Shown: positions 8,253 through 16,707 of the stretch, piece by piece
How the letters are laid out: the number at the start of each line of letters is the position of its first letter
How positions within the stretch are numbered: the stretch's first letter is position 1
Assembly (NCBI GenBank): GCA_000799755.1
Contig: JUHI01000007.1
Coordinates: forward strand, 248,001 to 312,000
Reading direction: 5' to 3'
Length of the DNA stretch: 64,000 nt
Source: Martinezella tropici
Lineage (GTDB): Bacteria > Pseudomonadota > Alphaproteobacteria > Rhizobiales > Rhizobiaceae
Notes under the pieces: model-generated
Told to the model about the DNA's origin: nothing
Seen by the model: only the letters and a program-made list of their open reading frames with translations
The model's database searches: none
Translations under genes and position numbers: made by a program

Positions 8253-8693
8253 ATGACCGACGACCCGTTAAAGCTGGATAACTTCATCTGCTTCGCCCTT
8301 TACTCGGCGAACCACGCGATGAACAGGCTCTATAAGCCCATGCTGGACGCGCTCAATCTCACCTATCCGCAATACCTCGTCATGGTGACGCTGTGGGAAG
8401 AAGACGGTCAGACCGTCGGCGGGATCGGCGAGAAGCTGTTTCTGGAATCGAGCACGTTGACGCCACTTCTGAAACGCCTGGAAGCTGCCGGCTTCATCAA
8501 GCGCATCCGCAGCAAGGAAGACGAGCGCCAGGTACTGATTCAGCTGACCAGCGAAGGCAGGGCATTGAAGAAGAAGGCGGCAGCCGTCCCCCCCTGCATT
8601 CTCGATGCGACCGAGCAACCGGCCGACGAACTGGCGCGGCTGAAGGCGGAAATTACGGCGCTGCGAGAAGCGCTGAACAGAAACGCAGCTTGA
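8253..8693 (+). CDS. ohrR: OhrR-type MarR family organic peroxide sensor/regulator
   Basis: A 146-residue winged-helix repressor with the conserved OhrR N-terminus: CFALYSANHAMNRLYKP holds the peroxide-sensing cysteine (Cys12 here), followed by LNLTYPQYLVMVTLWE. The DNA-binding wing is LKRLEAAGFIKRIRSKEDER. OhrR normally represses ohr (organic hydroperoxide resistance) until the cysteine is oxidised. Here no ohr gene is adjacent on either side, unlike the usual arrangement. The start at 8253 has AGGGAG about 9 bases upstream. The C-terminus extends into a short helix (ADELARLKAEITALREAL). Confidence 0.88.
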   Translation: MTDDPLKLDNFICFALYSANHAMNRLYKPMLDALNLTYPQYLVMVTLWEEDGQTVGGIGEKLFLESSTLTPLLKRLEAAGFIKRIRSKEDERQVLIQLTSEGRALKKKAAAVPPCILDATEQPADELARLKAEITALREALNRNAA

Positions 8694-8747
8694 ACGAGGC
8701 GCCCGCGATCCCGCGCCCCCGATCTCGCGATGGGGCGCTGAAGCGAA

Positions 8748-10175
8748 CTACCGCTTCTTCTTGTTTTCGTAGGGATTTTCCGAAGACCGGAAGTGGATGC
8801 GGATCGGCACGCCAGGCATGGTGAAATCCGCACGCAGACCATTGATCAGATAGCGCACATAGGATTCCGGCAGCGCATCCGAACGCGTGCAGGAGATCAT
8901 GAAGGCCGGCGGGCGCGCCTTTACCTGCGTCATGTATTTGAGCTTGATGCGGCGGCCGGAGACGGCCGGTGGCGGATGCTGAACCTGCTGCGTCTCGAGC
9001 CAGCGGTTGAGACGCGCGGTCGAGATACGCTTGTTCCAGACTTTATCGGTATCGACGATCGCCTGCATGAGGCGATCAAGCCCCTCGCCCGTCTGGCCGG
9101 CAATCGGTATGGCGCGAATGCCGCGCGCCTGCGGCAGCAATCGGTCGGTCTTTTCACGCAGGTCGGCAAGCACCGCCTGACGATCCTCGATCATGTCCCA
9201 CTTGTTGAAGGCGAGCACGGCGGCGCGACCTTCGCGGATCACGAGATCGACGATCTGCAGATCCTGCTTCTCGAAGGGAATGGTCGCGTCAAAGACGATG
9301 ACGACGGTTTCGGCGAAACGGATGGCGCGCAGCGTGTCGGCGACCGAGAGCTTCTCCAGCTTCTCGATCACCTTGGCCTTGCGGCGCATGCCGGCCGTGT
9401 CGAACATTTTGACGGTACGGCCGCGCCAGCTCCAGTCGACGGAGATTGAATCGCGGGTAATCCCGGCCTCCGGGCCAGTCAGCAGCCTGTCTTCGCCGAG
9501 GAAACGGTTGATGAGCGTCGATTTGCCGGCATTCGGGCGGCCGACGATCGCAACGCGCAACGGGCGCGTGTCATCATAGGCCGGCTCTTCGTCAATCTCC
9601 TCGCCGTCTTCGCCGGCGGCAGAGCGCGGAATGCTGACATTCGTCTCCGCCTCGTCGTCGTCCTCCGGGAAAGCGCGTTCGGGGCCGATCGCCTCGACGA
9701 TCGCGTCGCGCAGATCCATCATGCCCTGGCCGTGTTCGGCCGAAATCGGGCAAGGCTCGCCAAGGCCGAGCGTATAGGCATCGTAAAAGCCGCTGTCGGA
9801 GCCACGCGCTTCGGATTTGTTGGCAACGAGCACAACGGGCCGGCCGCGCTTGCGCAGCATTTCGGCAAGCGTCTTGTCGACATGGGTCAGGCCCATCTTG
9901 GCATCGACGACGAAGAGCGTCAGATCGGCTTCGTCGATCGCCGCTTCCGTCTGGGCGCGCATACGGCCTTCCAGCGTCTCCTCGCCGGCTTCTTCGAGAC
10001 CGGCGGTATCGACGATGCGGAAACGCAGATCGATGAGCTTGGCGTCACCGGGGCGGCGGTCACGCGTCACGCCCGGCGTATCGTCGACAAGCGCCAGCTT
10101 CTTGCCAACCAGACGGTTGAACAGCGTGGACTTGCCGACATTCGGGCGACCGACGATCGCGACCGTAAAACTCAT
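8748..10175 (-). CDS. der: Ribosome biogenesis GTPase Der (EngA)
   Basis: A 475-residue tandem GTPase. Domain 1 has GRPNVGKS and DTPG (residues about 8-40) and domain 2 has GRPNAGKS and DTAG (about 209-262). Each is followed by an NKxD motif (NKSE, where E replaces D, and NKWD). A KH-like domain follows. The acidic linker (DDDEAETN... and EDGEEIDEEPAYDD) is long. Der acts in 50S subunit maturation and is essential in bacteria. The gene lies 11 bases after a TPR membrane-protein gene in the same direction, a pairing common in alphaproteobacteria. Confidence 0.96.
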   Translation of the reverse strand: MSFTVAIVGRPNVGKSTLFNRLVGKKLALVDDTPGVTRDRRPGDAKLIDLRFRIVDTAGLEEAGEETLEGRMRAQTEAAIDEADLTLFVVDAKMGLTHVDKTLAEMLRKRGRPVVLVANKSEARGSDSGFYDAYTLGLGEPCPISAEHGQGMMDLRDAIVEAIGPERAFPEDDDEAETNVSIPRSAAGEDGEEIDEEPAYDDTRPLRVAIVGRPNAGKSTLINRFLGEDRLLTGPEAGITRDSISVDWSWRGRTVKMFDTAGMRRKAKVIEKLEKLSVADTLRAIRFAETVVIVFDATIPFEKQDLQIVDLVIREGRAAVLAFNKWDMIEDRQAVLADLREKTDRLLPQARGIRAIPIAGQTGEGLDRLMQAIVDTDKVWNKRISTARLNRWLETQQVQHPPPAVSGRRIKLKYMTQVKARPPAFMISCTRSDALPESYVRYLINGLRADFTMPGVPIRIHFRSSENPYENKKKR

Positions 10176-10186
10176 TGAGCGATCCT

Positions 10187-10870
10187 TCAGCCTTTTGCAG
10201 CCGGAGCCTTGCCGGATGCAGTGATGAGATCAAGCAGCATCTGGGCACGGTTGGCAACGTTGCGTGGGCTCTGCGGATCATCGACGATCGCCTGGAACCA
10301 TTGCCGAGCCTTGGCGAAATCGCCGGCCTTGTAGGCGGCGAGGCCGAGAACATCGCGGGCCGAGTGGCGGAATGCATCGGCCGGTACGGCGAGTTCCTGC
10401 GCCTCGGCAGCGACCTGATCGTAAGTACCGGTATCGACGAGAATATAAGCCGCGCGCAGGCGGGCCGCATCGCGGATCACGACCGGAAGGTCCGTCTGCT
10501 TGCCGATCGCCGAGAAGGCGGCAATGGCCGCAGCCTTGTCACCCTTCTGCGCCTGCAGCGTTGCCGCGCGCAGGCGGGCCAGCACCGGATAGGAACCGGG
10601 GCCGTCCTTTTCGATGGCTGCGAATGCGGCGAGCGCTTCGTCTGTCTTGTTCTGGTCGGCCAGCGTCAGCGCGGCAAGGAACTGATCGCCACCACTGCCA
10701 GCCTGATTGCCGGCCCAATAGCGATAGCCGCTATAGGCTGCCGTGGCGAGAACGATGAGCACGGCCAAACCGATGATGAGCTTGCCAAAACGGCGCCATA
10801 TGAACCGCAACTGGTCCGAACGCAGTTCCTCGTTCACCTCGCGGATGAAGCTATCGTCATTGAATGCCAT
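10187..10870 (-). CDS. Tetratricopeptide-like, single-pass membrane protein (YfgM/DUF2659-like)
   Basis: A 227-residue protein with a cytoplasmic N-terminus (DSFIREVNEELRSDQLRFIW), one membrane helix at about residues 32-52 (LIIGLAVLIVLATAAYSGY), and a periplasmic alpha-helical repeat region. The topology and the position directly upstream of der match YfgM, the ancillary SecYEG/periplasmic chaperone subunit. Family assignment is by architecture; the role here is inferred. Confidence 0.85.
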   Translation of the reverse strand: MAFNDDSFIREVNEELRSDQLRFIWRRFGKLIIGLAVLIVLATAAYSGYRYWAGNQAGSGGDQFLAALTLADQNKTDEALAAFAAIEKDGPGSYPVLARLRAATLQAQKGDKAAAIAAFSAIGKQTDLPVVIRDAARLRAAYILVDTGTYDQVAAEAQELAVPADAFRHSARDVLGLAAYKAGDFAKARQWFQAIVDDPQSPRNVANRAQMLLDLITASGKAPAAKG

Positions 10871-10971
10871 TCTCGTCTCCGGCCCAGGCCAAATAGTTCC
10901 AACAAGCTTAGGGGTTAGTTGGGCCTTCTACTCCATTTTGCGGCTGATGTAAGGGGGAATGGCAGAAATCG

Positions 10972-11553
10972 TCACATAACGAGCGGCGAAACCCCGATAA
11001 TCCACGCATGAAGCTTCCAAATGATCAATGCCCAGACGACGACGCCGATGACGATGGCATAGAGATCGTACTTCGCCGAGACGAAGGGACGCAGAGTGAT
11101 TTCGCCGGCCCGTTCACGCCGCTTCAGCGAAATCCGCAGGATCACGCCCCAGGCGAGGAAAGCGGCAAAGAGCAGGATCGCCGCGCCGTCGCCATTGGAC
11201 AGAAGATGCGCCAGCGCCCAGATCTTCACCGACAGCACCATCGGATGTTTCGTCCTGACTGCGATATGCCCCGCCGGCAGCAGCGAGGCGACAAGACAGA
11301 TCAGCGCAAACAGCATCAGAAGAATGGTGATATGGCTCATCCAGAACGGTGGCGACCAGACCGGCGTCATGTCCCGCGCCTGACCGAAGCCGTAAATCAA
11401 CACGATCAGCGCGACGATGCTCGCGATAGAATAAGCAATCTTCCAGCCTCCCTCGCCGAGGCTCGCGATCAATGAGGCCCTGAGGCCGGGCGCCACGACG
11501 CGGATCAGATGGAGGCCGAGAAAAAGAACAATGCCGAGAATGAGCAATGCCAT
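10972..11553 (-). CDS. NnrU family membrane protein
   Basis: A 193-residue integral membrane protein with about five or six hydrophobic helices and the NnrU pattern: LFLGLHLIRVVAPGLR at the N-terminus, PVWSPPFWMSHITILLMLFA, and RTKHPMVLSVKIWALAHLLSNGD, whose His and Asn are conserved. NnrU was named from denitrification clusters, but most homologues, as here, occur with no nitrogen-oxide genes nearby. Related to isoprenylcysteine methyltransferase-like folds. Function unproven. Confidence 0.85.
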   Translation of the reverse strand: MALLILGIVLFLGLHLIRVVAPGLRASLIASLGEGGWKIAYSIASIVALIVLIYGFGQARDMTPVWSPPFWMSHITILLMLFALICLVASLLPAGHIAVRTKHPMVLSVKIWALAHLLSNGDGAAILLFAAFLAWGVILRISLKRRERAGEITLRPFVSAKYDLYAIVIGVVVWALIIWKLHAWIIGVSPLVM

Positions 11554-11731
11554 GGATAAAATCCTCTATGGTCTTGTAGTCACATCCTTATCGGCTGCCG
11601 TAAAAAAATGCCAGCATCACCGCAGCTTCGCCGCATTTAGGCGAAAGGAAGGAGGCGACCCGCAGCACGCCATGCGAGATCGCCAGATAATCCCCGGAAC
11701 GCGTGCTCGACCCAATCAATATTCGGTGCCC

Positions 11732-12712
11732 ATGTTTCGCTTAGCTACCTGTCTCTCCCTTGCCATTTCCTTAGGGTTGCCCGCAGCGGCCTTGGCCGAT
11801 GGCAAACCCAAGCAACTGGTCATGATTTCCTTCGATGGCGCTCATGACAACGCGCTCTGGACCAAGAGCCGCGAGATCGCTTCGCGCAACGGCGCACATT
11901 TCACCTATTTTCTCTCCTGCACCTTCCTGATGAACAAGGCACAGGCCAAGGCCTATCAGGGGCCGAAGCAGCGGCCGGGCAAGTCGAATGTCGGCTTCGC
12001 CAAAAGCGAAGACGATGTCCGCACCCGCATCGCCAACATCTGGGGGGCGCATCAGGAAGGCCACGACATCTCAAGCCATGCCTGCGGCCATTTTGATGGC
12101 AAGGGCTGGAGCGCGGCCGACTGGAGCCAGGAATTCATGAACGCGCGCGTCGCCCTTCGCGATGCGTGGAAGAATGTCGGCCTTGCCGACAAGGAACCCC
12201 AAGGCTGGGAAGATTTCGCCACCAACGACGTCAAGGGCTTTCGCGCGCCCTACCTCTCCACCAGCGACGGCCTCGTCCCGGCCGAGAAGAAAATGGGCTT
12301 TCTCTATGATGCAAGCCTCGTCACCAAGGGACCTGCCCTGCCGCAGGTGGTCGACGGCATCTATCGCTTCGGCCTGCCATTGATCCCAGAAGGCCCCCAG
12401 CAGCGCCCGGTCATCGGCATGGACTACAATCTCTATGTCCGCCATTCCAAGGGCGTCGAGGACAAGGCGAACGCCAAGACCTATGAGGATCGCACCCTTG
12501 CGGCCTTCGAAGCCGCCTTCAACAAGCAATATGACGGCGAGCGCATCCCGCTGCAGCTCGGCTTCCATTTCGTCGAAATGAACGACGGCGCCTATTGGCG
12601 CGCCCTCGATCGCTTCGTCAGCGACGTCTGCCACAAACAGGATGTCGCCTGCGTCAGCTATTCCGAAGCCATCCCGCTGATTGCGGCGCACGGCAAGCCG
12701 CAGCAAGGGTAA
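11732..12712 (+). CDS. Secreted polysaccharide deacetylase family protein
   Basis: A 326-residue protein with a Sec signal peptide (MFRLATCLSLAISLGLPAAALA, cleavage near residue 22). The NodB-homology domain has MISFDGAHDN in the place of the usual TFDDG motif and DISSHACGHFDG supplying the HxxxH metal-binding pair. Further motifs (FRAPYLS, then LGFHFVEMNDGAYWRAL) fit a large deacetylase subfamily. It probably removes acetyl groups from a cell-envelope polysaccharide in the periplasm. I used the ATG at 11732 because it opens directly on the signal peptide; longer in-frame starts add an unlikely arginine-rich leader. Confidence 0.85.
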   Translation: MFRLATCLSLAISLGLPAAALADGKPKQLVMISFDGAHDNALWTKSREIASRNGAHFTYFLSCTFLMNKAQAKAYQGPKQRPGKSNVGFAKSEDDVRTRIANIWGAHQEGHDISSHACGHFDGKGWSAADWSQEFMNARVALRDAWKNVGLADKEPQGWEDFATNDVKGFRAPYLSTSDGLVPAEKKMGFLYDASLVTKGPALPQVVDGIYRFGLPLIPEGPQQRPVIGMDYNLYVRHSKGVEDKANAKTYEDRTLAAFEAAFNKQYDGERIPLQLGFHFVEMNDGAYWRALDRFVSDVCHKQDVACVSYSEAIPLIAAHGKPQQG

Positions 12713-12915
12713 GGAGCGATCGGGCAAAGCCCGAGCGAGCGACCCACTCGGTCGCTTGCAGCGACGAATGCCCGAGCAGTGCAAGACGACCTTGCCGGCA
12801 TCCTCGCCATGAGCCCTTGTACAAGGCTGGATACTGAACTGCTTCACATCACAGCGTAACCCACCCTCGCCCTGGCTTCCTTAAGGGCAAGGGCGGCCTG
12901 GATCTTCTGACCAAT

Positions 12916-12938
12916 GAAAGAGGTTCAGAGCCTCTTTC
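12916..12938 (-). terminator. Hairpin terminator candidate after bacA
   Basis: An 8-bp perfect stem (12916-12923 with 12931-12938) and 7-base loop sits immediately after the bacA stop codon. The run of T after it on the minus strand is short, so terminator efficiency is uncertain. A second 7-bp hairpin at 12738-12756 may serve the convergent deacetylase gene. Confidence 0.5.
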
Positions 12939-12939
12939 G

Positions 12940-14205
12940 TCAGCCGTCTGCGTGAACGACGCCCGCCTCGCGCTCCAAGTAGGTCTGATCGATCTTTGGC
13001 AGAGGCGTATCGTCGATCGCCGCTTCGAAGGCTTTCAAGCGCTTATGGATCGACAGAAGCTCGATAATCGTCGTCCAGGAATTGACGAGATACTGGAAGG
13101 AATTGCTGACTTGGCCGAAGGCCGTGGCGATCTGCTGATAGATACCATACGTGATCGCACCGGCAACGAAAGTCGGCACCAGCATGAACAGCACGAACAT
13201 CGTATCGGCCTGCAGATAGAAATAGCGGGCGACGTTGAAATAGACGTAGTGGAAATAAATGCGGAAGTAGTTCCGCCGCACGTTGGCGAACAGCTCCTTC
13301 ACCGTCGTAGGCTGTGCGCGATCCTCGTGATCCTCGCCATAGACCAGCTCTTTGCGATAGGCGGCTTCAACGCGTTGATTCTTGAAGTTCAGTCCCGGCA
13401 GCTTGATGCCGGCCACGGCCAACAGCACCGTGCCGAAAATCGACCAGAAGAGCGCCAACCAGAAGAGCGAATGAGGAATCTTGCCGATGATCGGCAGTTC
13501 GGTGACGTAGGTCGAAAGCGCTAGCAGGATCGGCAGGAACACGATCAAGGTCATGACCGAATTGATCAAGCTGATGCCAAGACCTTCCAGCACGCTTGAG
13601 AAGCGCATCGTATCTTCCTGCACACGCTGAGAGGCACCCTCGATGTGGCGCAGTTTCTCCCACTTCGACATGTAGAAATTGTTCATGGCCGTGCGCCAGC
13701 GGAAGATATAATGGCTTGTGAAGAAGTCCGTCAGGATCGAAACGAACATACTGAGGAACGCGATCTGCGCGAAGATGATCATCAGCGAATAAAAGCTATC
13801 GGTCGTAACACCGGGCTGTTTCGTCAATGCCGCCTGTAGAAGGTCGCCAAACGGACGACGAAAATTATTGATGACCACGCTGACCTGAACACCAAAATAG
13901 GTGACCAGAATGATCAGCGCCGAACCCCAGAGCGACCAGAGTTTCCAGGGATGGTTCCAGGCGCGAATATGCCATGCACCGCAAAAGATGATGATGCAGG
14001 CAAGAAAGAACCCATAGAACCAGAGATTTCCCCACAGCAGGAAATAGCTGAGATCATACGGCTCCTTTCCCTCTCCCGGCATGACGAAGCCCAACTGCGT
14101 CCCGAGGTTTGAAAAGAAGAGATACCAGGCAGCGATACAGGCAAGCGTCCAGACCACCATCGAGATGAAAAATAGTTTTGGATTCGGGAAGAAGGAGTGG
14201 AACAC
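12940..14205 (-). CDS. bacA: BacA/SbmA family peptide uptake transporter
   Basis: A 421-residue integral membrane protein, the same length as Sinorhizobium meliloti BacA. The start FHSFFPNPKLFFIS and the internal MRFSSVLEGLGISLINSVM and EAAYRKELVYGEDHED segments are BacA/SbmA hallmarks. In rhizobia this ABC-like, proton-driven transporter imports peptides such as plant NCR antimicrobial peptides and bleomycin and is needed for bacteroid survival in some hosts; it also affects very-long-chain fatty acid modification of lipid A. The start is GTG at 14205 with a weak AAGGAAG upstream. It faces a PadR regulator gene across a 318-bp region. Confidence 0.93.
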   Translation of the reverse strand: MFHSFFPNPKLFFISMVVWTLACIAAWYLFFSNLGTQLGFVMPGEGKEPYDLSYFLLWGNLWFYGFFLACIIIFCGAWHIRAWNHPWKLWSLWGSALIILVTYFGVQVSVVINNFRRPFGDLLQAALTKQPGVTTDSFYSLMIIFAQIAFLSMFVSILTDFFTSHYIFRWRTAMNNFYMSKWEKLRHIEGASQRVQEDTMRFSSVLEGLGISLINSVMTLIVFLPILLALSTYVTELPIIGKIPHSLFWLALFWSIFGTVLLAVAGIKLPGLNFKNQRVEAAYRKELVYGEDHEDRAQPTTVKELFANVRRNYFRIYFHYVYFNVARYFYLQADTMFVLFMLVPTFVAGAITYGIYQQIATAFGQVSNSFQYLVNSWTTIIELLSIHKRLKAFEAAIDDTPLPKIDQTYLEREAGVVHADG

Positions 14206-14523
14206 GGCGGGTAAGCTTCCTTGATCGGGTTCTGAGCGGGACCGAAAGTGGCGTCAATTTGCGGCGAGCCTAAGACAGTTCGCCGGGGGCGGCAACCGGC
14301 GGAACCCTATTCTTACGTAGATGTAACCGCTTATCCCATGATCGTGATGCAGTTGTTCAGCGGCAAATTTTCACCCATTGGACGAGCACGTCCCCCGTGA
14401 GGGTGCCTCTCTTTCCGCCGATCCCTCCTTCCGTACATCGCCCCCTTGCAGAATACTATCTTACGATATATATCTTACGACATGACTAACGATATGAACC
14501 CTCACACTTCAAGGAGAAACGAC
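14206..14523. promoter_or_regulatory. Divergent bacA/padR control region with TTACGAYAT repeats
   Basis: The half next to padR contains three near-direct repeats: TTACGATAT (14461-14469), TTACGACAT (14475-14483) and TAACGATAT (14487-14495). A fourth, TACGACAT, lies inside padR at 14588-14595, again preceded by an ATATATC-like stretch. The spacing is 14 then 12 bases. These precede the padR ribosome site AAGGAGA (14511-14517). They look like an autoregulatory operator; PadR proteins commonly repress their own genes. I see no clear promoter for bacA. Confidence 0.45.
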
Positions 14524-15222
14524 ATGAGAGGTTTTAGAGATCGCCATATGGACGGAGATGGCTTTGACATCGTCGAGGCATATATCCTACGACATGGTCG
14601 AAGCCGTGAATCGCGCGGCGAGCACAGGAGAGACTTCATGAGAGGCTTCAAGGGCGGCATGTTCGGTGGCGGGTTTCGCACCGGCCGCAAGTTCGATGCG
14701 GCCGACCTGCAGCTGATCATCCTCGCTTTGCTCTCCGAGCAGCCGCGCCACGGCTATGAACTGATCAAGACCTTCGAAGAGCGCTCCGGCGGCTTCTATG
14801 TGCCAAGCCCGGGCGTCATCTATCCGGCGCTCACCTATCTCGAAGAGACCGGCCAGGCCGAAGTCGAAGTCAGCGGCACGAAAAAGCTCTACCGCATTAC
14901 CGAAAGCGGCCAGAAGCGCGTCGACGACAATCGTGATCTGGTCGAGGTAACGCTCGCCAAACTCACCTCCATCGGCGAAAAAATGGCCCGCGTCCGCGAG
15001 GTCTTCGACGGCGGTGACGAGGACGGCCGTGACAATCCGTTCGATCGCCATGGCGCAGGCGACGTCCATCGCGCCCGCCATCTGCTGCGCTCAGCCCTTC
15101 GTTCGAAGTTCCCGTGGAGCAAGGCCGAAGGCGCTCGCATCGCGGCAATCCTGGAACGCGCCGCCGCCGATATCATTCGCGGCGAAACGAAAGCCCAGGA
15201 CGAGCCGAAGACCGAGGATTGA
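14524..15222 (+). CDS. PadR family transcriptional regulator
   Basis: A 232-residue regulator. The PadR winged helix is central (residues about 57-140): LQLIILALLSEQPRHGYELIKTFEERSGGFYVPSPGVIYPALTYLEE in family form. Before it lies a basic, Gly/Arg/His-rich extension (RGFRDRHMDGDGFD, FMRGFKGGMFGGGF), and the C-terminus is an amphipathic helix for dimerisation. The ATG at 14524 is chosen because AAGGAGA stands 7 bases upstream; the ATG at 14446 would run translation through the repeat motifs. It probably responds to a small molecule and may control a transporter, but no target is evident beyond its own upstream repeats and the divergent bacA. Confidence 0.88.
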   Translation: MRGFRDRHMDGDGFDIVEAYILRHGRSRESRGEHRRDFMRGFKGGMFGGGFRTGRKFDAADLQLIILALLSEQPRHGYELIKTFEERSGGFYVPSPGVIYPALTYLEETGQAEVEVSGTKKLYRITESGQKRVDDNRDLVEVTLAKLTSIGEKMARVREVFDGGDEDGRDNPFDRHGAGDVHRARHLLRSALRSKFPWSKAEGARIAAILERAAADIIRGETKAQDEPKTED

Positions 15223-15226
15223 ACCG

Positions 15227-15265
15227 GGTCTTCACTTGTCCGGCCGAGGTCTTCACTTGTCCGGC
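15227..15265. repeat. 18-bp tandem duplication covering the 3' end of map
   Basis: GGTCTTCACTTGTCCGGC occurs at 15227-15244 and again at 15248-15265, a 21-bp period. The second copy encodes the last codons and stop of map on the minus strand, so the first copy is a duplicate of the map terminus lying in the padR-map gap. Confidence 0.85.
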
Positions 15266-16005
15266 AAAGTCAGGATGATCGGCCCGTTGCGGGTAGCGAT
15301 GATGGTGTGCTCGTACTGGACCGTGGGCGCCTGCGGATCGGCATAGAGCGTCCACGCATCGTCGCCGCCCTCCGCCCAGGTCGCACCGAGCGAGAGAAAC
15401 GGCTCGACGGTGAAGACCAGGCCATCCTCCATGATCCGGGTCTCGGAAGGGTCCGCCCAGGTGGAAACCTCGGCGGGCTCTTCGTGCAGGGAACGGCCGA
15501 TGCCATGGCTGGCGAGATTGGCAATCAGCGTATAGCGGTTCTTCTGCGCGAAAGCGCCGACGGCCTGCCCGATCTTCGCCATCGGCGCGCCGCTCTTCAC
15601 CTGATTGAGGCCGACCCACAGCGCCCGCTTGCCGTCGCGGCAAAGACGCTCGATCTTCGGCTTGACCGGCGGCACGGTGAAGGAGGCGCCGGTATCGGAA
15701 AAGAAGCCGTCCTTTTCGGCCGATACGTCGAGATTGACCAGGTCCCCGGCCTTGATGATACGCGGGCCGGGAATGCCGTGCGCCACTTCCTCGTTGACGC
15801 TGATGCAGGTCGCGCCGGGAAACTTGTAAACCAGCTCCGGCGCCGATTGCGCGCCGGCATCCTCCAGCACCTTGCGGCCAATCGCATCCAGCTCCAGCGT
15901 GGTGATGCCCGGCTCGAGCGCCGCCGCCATCGCGTGCAGCGCATTAGCGCAGATGCGGCCGATATCTTTCAGCTTGCTCAGTTCTTCTTCAGTCGAGACG
16001 ATCAT
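15253..16005 (-). CDS. map: Methionine aminopeptidase, type I
   Basis: A 250-residue pita-bread-fold metallopeptidase that removes the initiator methionine from new proteins. Metal ligands can be read: the two aspartates in NLDVSAEKDGFFSDT, the histidine in SHGIGRSLHEEP, and the glutamates in FTVEPF and YEHTI. The substrate-pocket Cys is in FPGATCISVNEEVAHGIP. It lacks the N-terminal zinc-finger extension. Rhizobia often carry more than one map; whether this is the main copy cannot be judged from the window. Confidence 0.94.
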   Translation of the reverse strand: MIVSTEEELSKLKDIGRICANALHAMAAALEPGITTLELDAIGRKVLEDAGAQSAPELVYKFPGATCISVNEEVAHGIPGPRIIKAGDLVNLDVSAEKDGFFSDTGASFTVPPVKPKIERLCRDGKRALWVGLNQVKSGAPMAKIGQAVGAFAQKNRYTLIANLASHGIGRSLHEEPAEVSTWADPSETRIMEDGLVFTVEPFLSLGATWAEGGDDAWTLYADPQAPTVQYEHTIIATRNGPIILTLPDK

Positions 16006-16143
16006 CTATGGCTTCCGGCATCCTCGCACTCTCGGCAACGGCTCAGCGAGAGGCTCAAGCTCGCTTTCGCCCCTTCCCTCCCGACAGTCAATCGCTTTTT
16101 GGGCCTTACGCCAGATAGCGCAGCTTTCGGATTCCGAAAGAGC

Positions 16144-16656
16144 TTAGGAGCGCGGATCGTCCGACAGCAACGCCCAACGCTCGTGATCGCACCACACGCC
16201 GCCGATCTTCAGATATTTGGGCGAAAACCCTTCCTTGCGGAAACCGAGACGCCTGACCAGCGCAATCGAAGAATGGTTGCCCGGCTGGATATTGGCTTCC
16301 AGCCGATGCAACCCGACCGCATCGAAGCCATGCGCCACAGCCAGGCGAACGGCCTCCGTCATAAACCCCTGGCCGGCAAAACCCGTCATGCCGTGATAGC
16401 CGAGAAAGGCGCTGCGAAAGCCGCCCCAGACCATCTGGCTGATATTGACGACGCCGACGATGCCACCGGAGCCGGGATCACGCGCCACGAGACCTATATT
16501 CGGCCCCGTCACCGTCTGGCCGAACCAGGCGTCGAAACCGTCGCGATCGAGAAAGGGATAGGCCCAGGGGACGTGATGGGCGCGGCTGGCGATATTGGCG
16601 GCGATCAGTTCGTCCGCGTCCGATTGCCTGACCGGCGCGATGATCACATGCGGCAT
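16144..16656 (-). CDS. GNAT family N-acetyltransferase (RimJ/RimL-like)
   Basis: A 170-residue acetyltransferase of the Acetyltransf_3 type. The acetyl-CoA pyrophosphate loop is around GYHGMTGFAGQGFMTEAVR, followed by HRLEANIQPGNHSSIALVRR and LGFRKEGFSPKYLKIGGVW, which are characteristic of RimJ/RimL-like enzymes that acetylate protein N-termini or small amines. It stands between map and a DoxX-like gene, all on the minus strand but with gaps of 50-140 bases, so operon membership is doubtful. Confidence 0.88.
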   Translation of the reverse strand: MPHVIIAPVRQSDADELIAANIASRAHHVPWAYPFLDRDGFDAWFGQTVTGPNIGLVARDPGSGGIVGVVNISQMVWGGFRSAFLGYHGMTGFAGQGFMTEAVRLAVAHGFDAVGLHRLEANIQPGNHSSIALVRRLGFRKEGFSPKYLKIGGVWCDHERWALLSDDPRS

Positions 16657-16707
16657 GGCTCGCTCCCTCTGTTCAAGGCAGCGAGCCTTATCAAATCGAA
16701 TCCGAAA

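Noticed and set aside
11732..12712. The polysaccharide deacetylase as NodB
   Set aside because: It has a signal peptide and a different motif set and there are no nodulation genes near; NodB is cytosolic and shorter.
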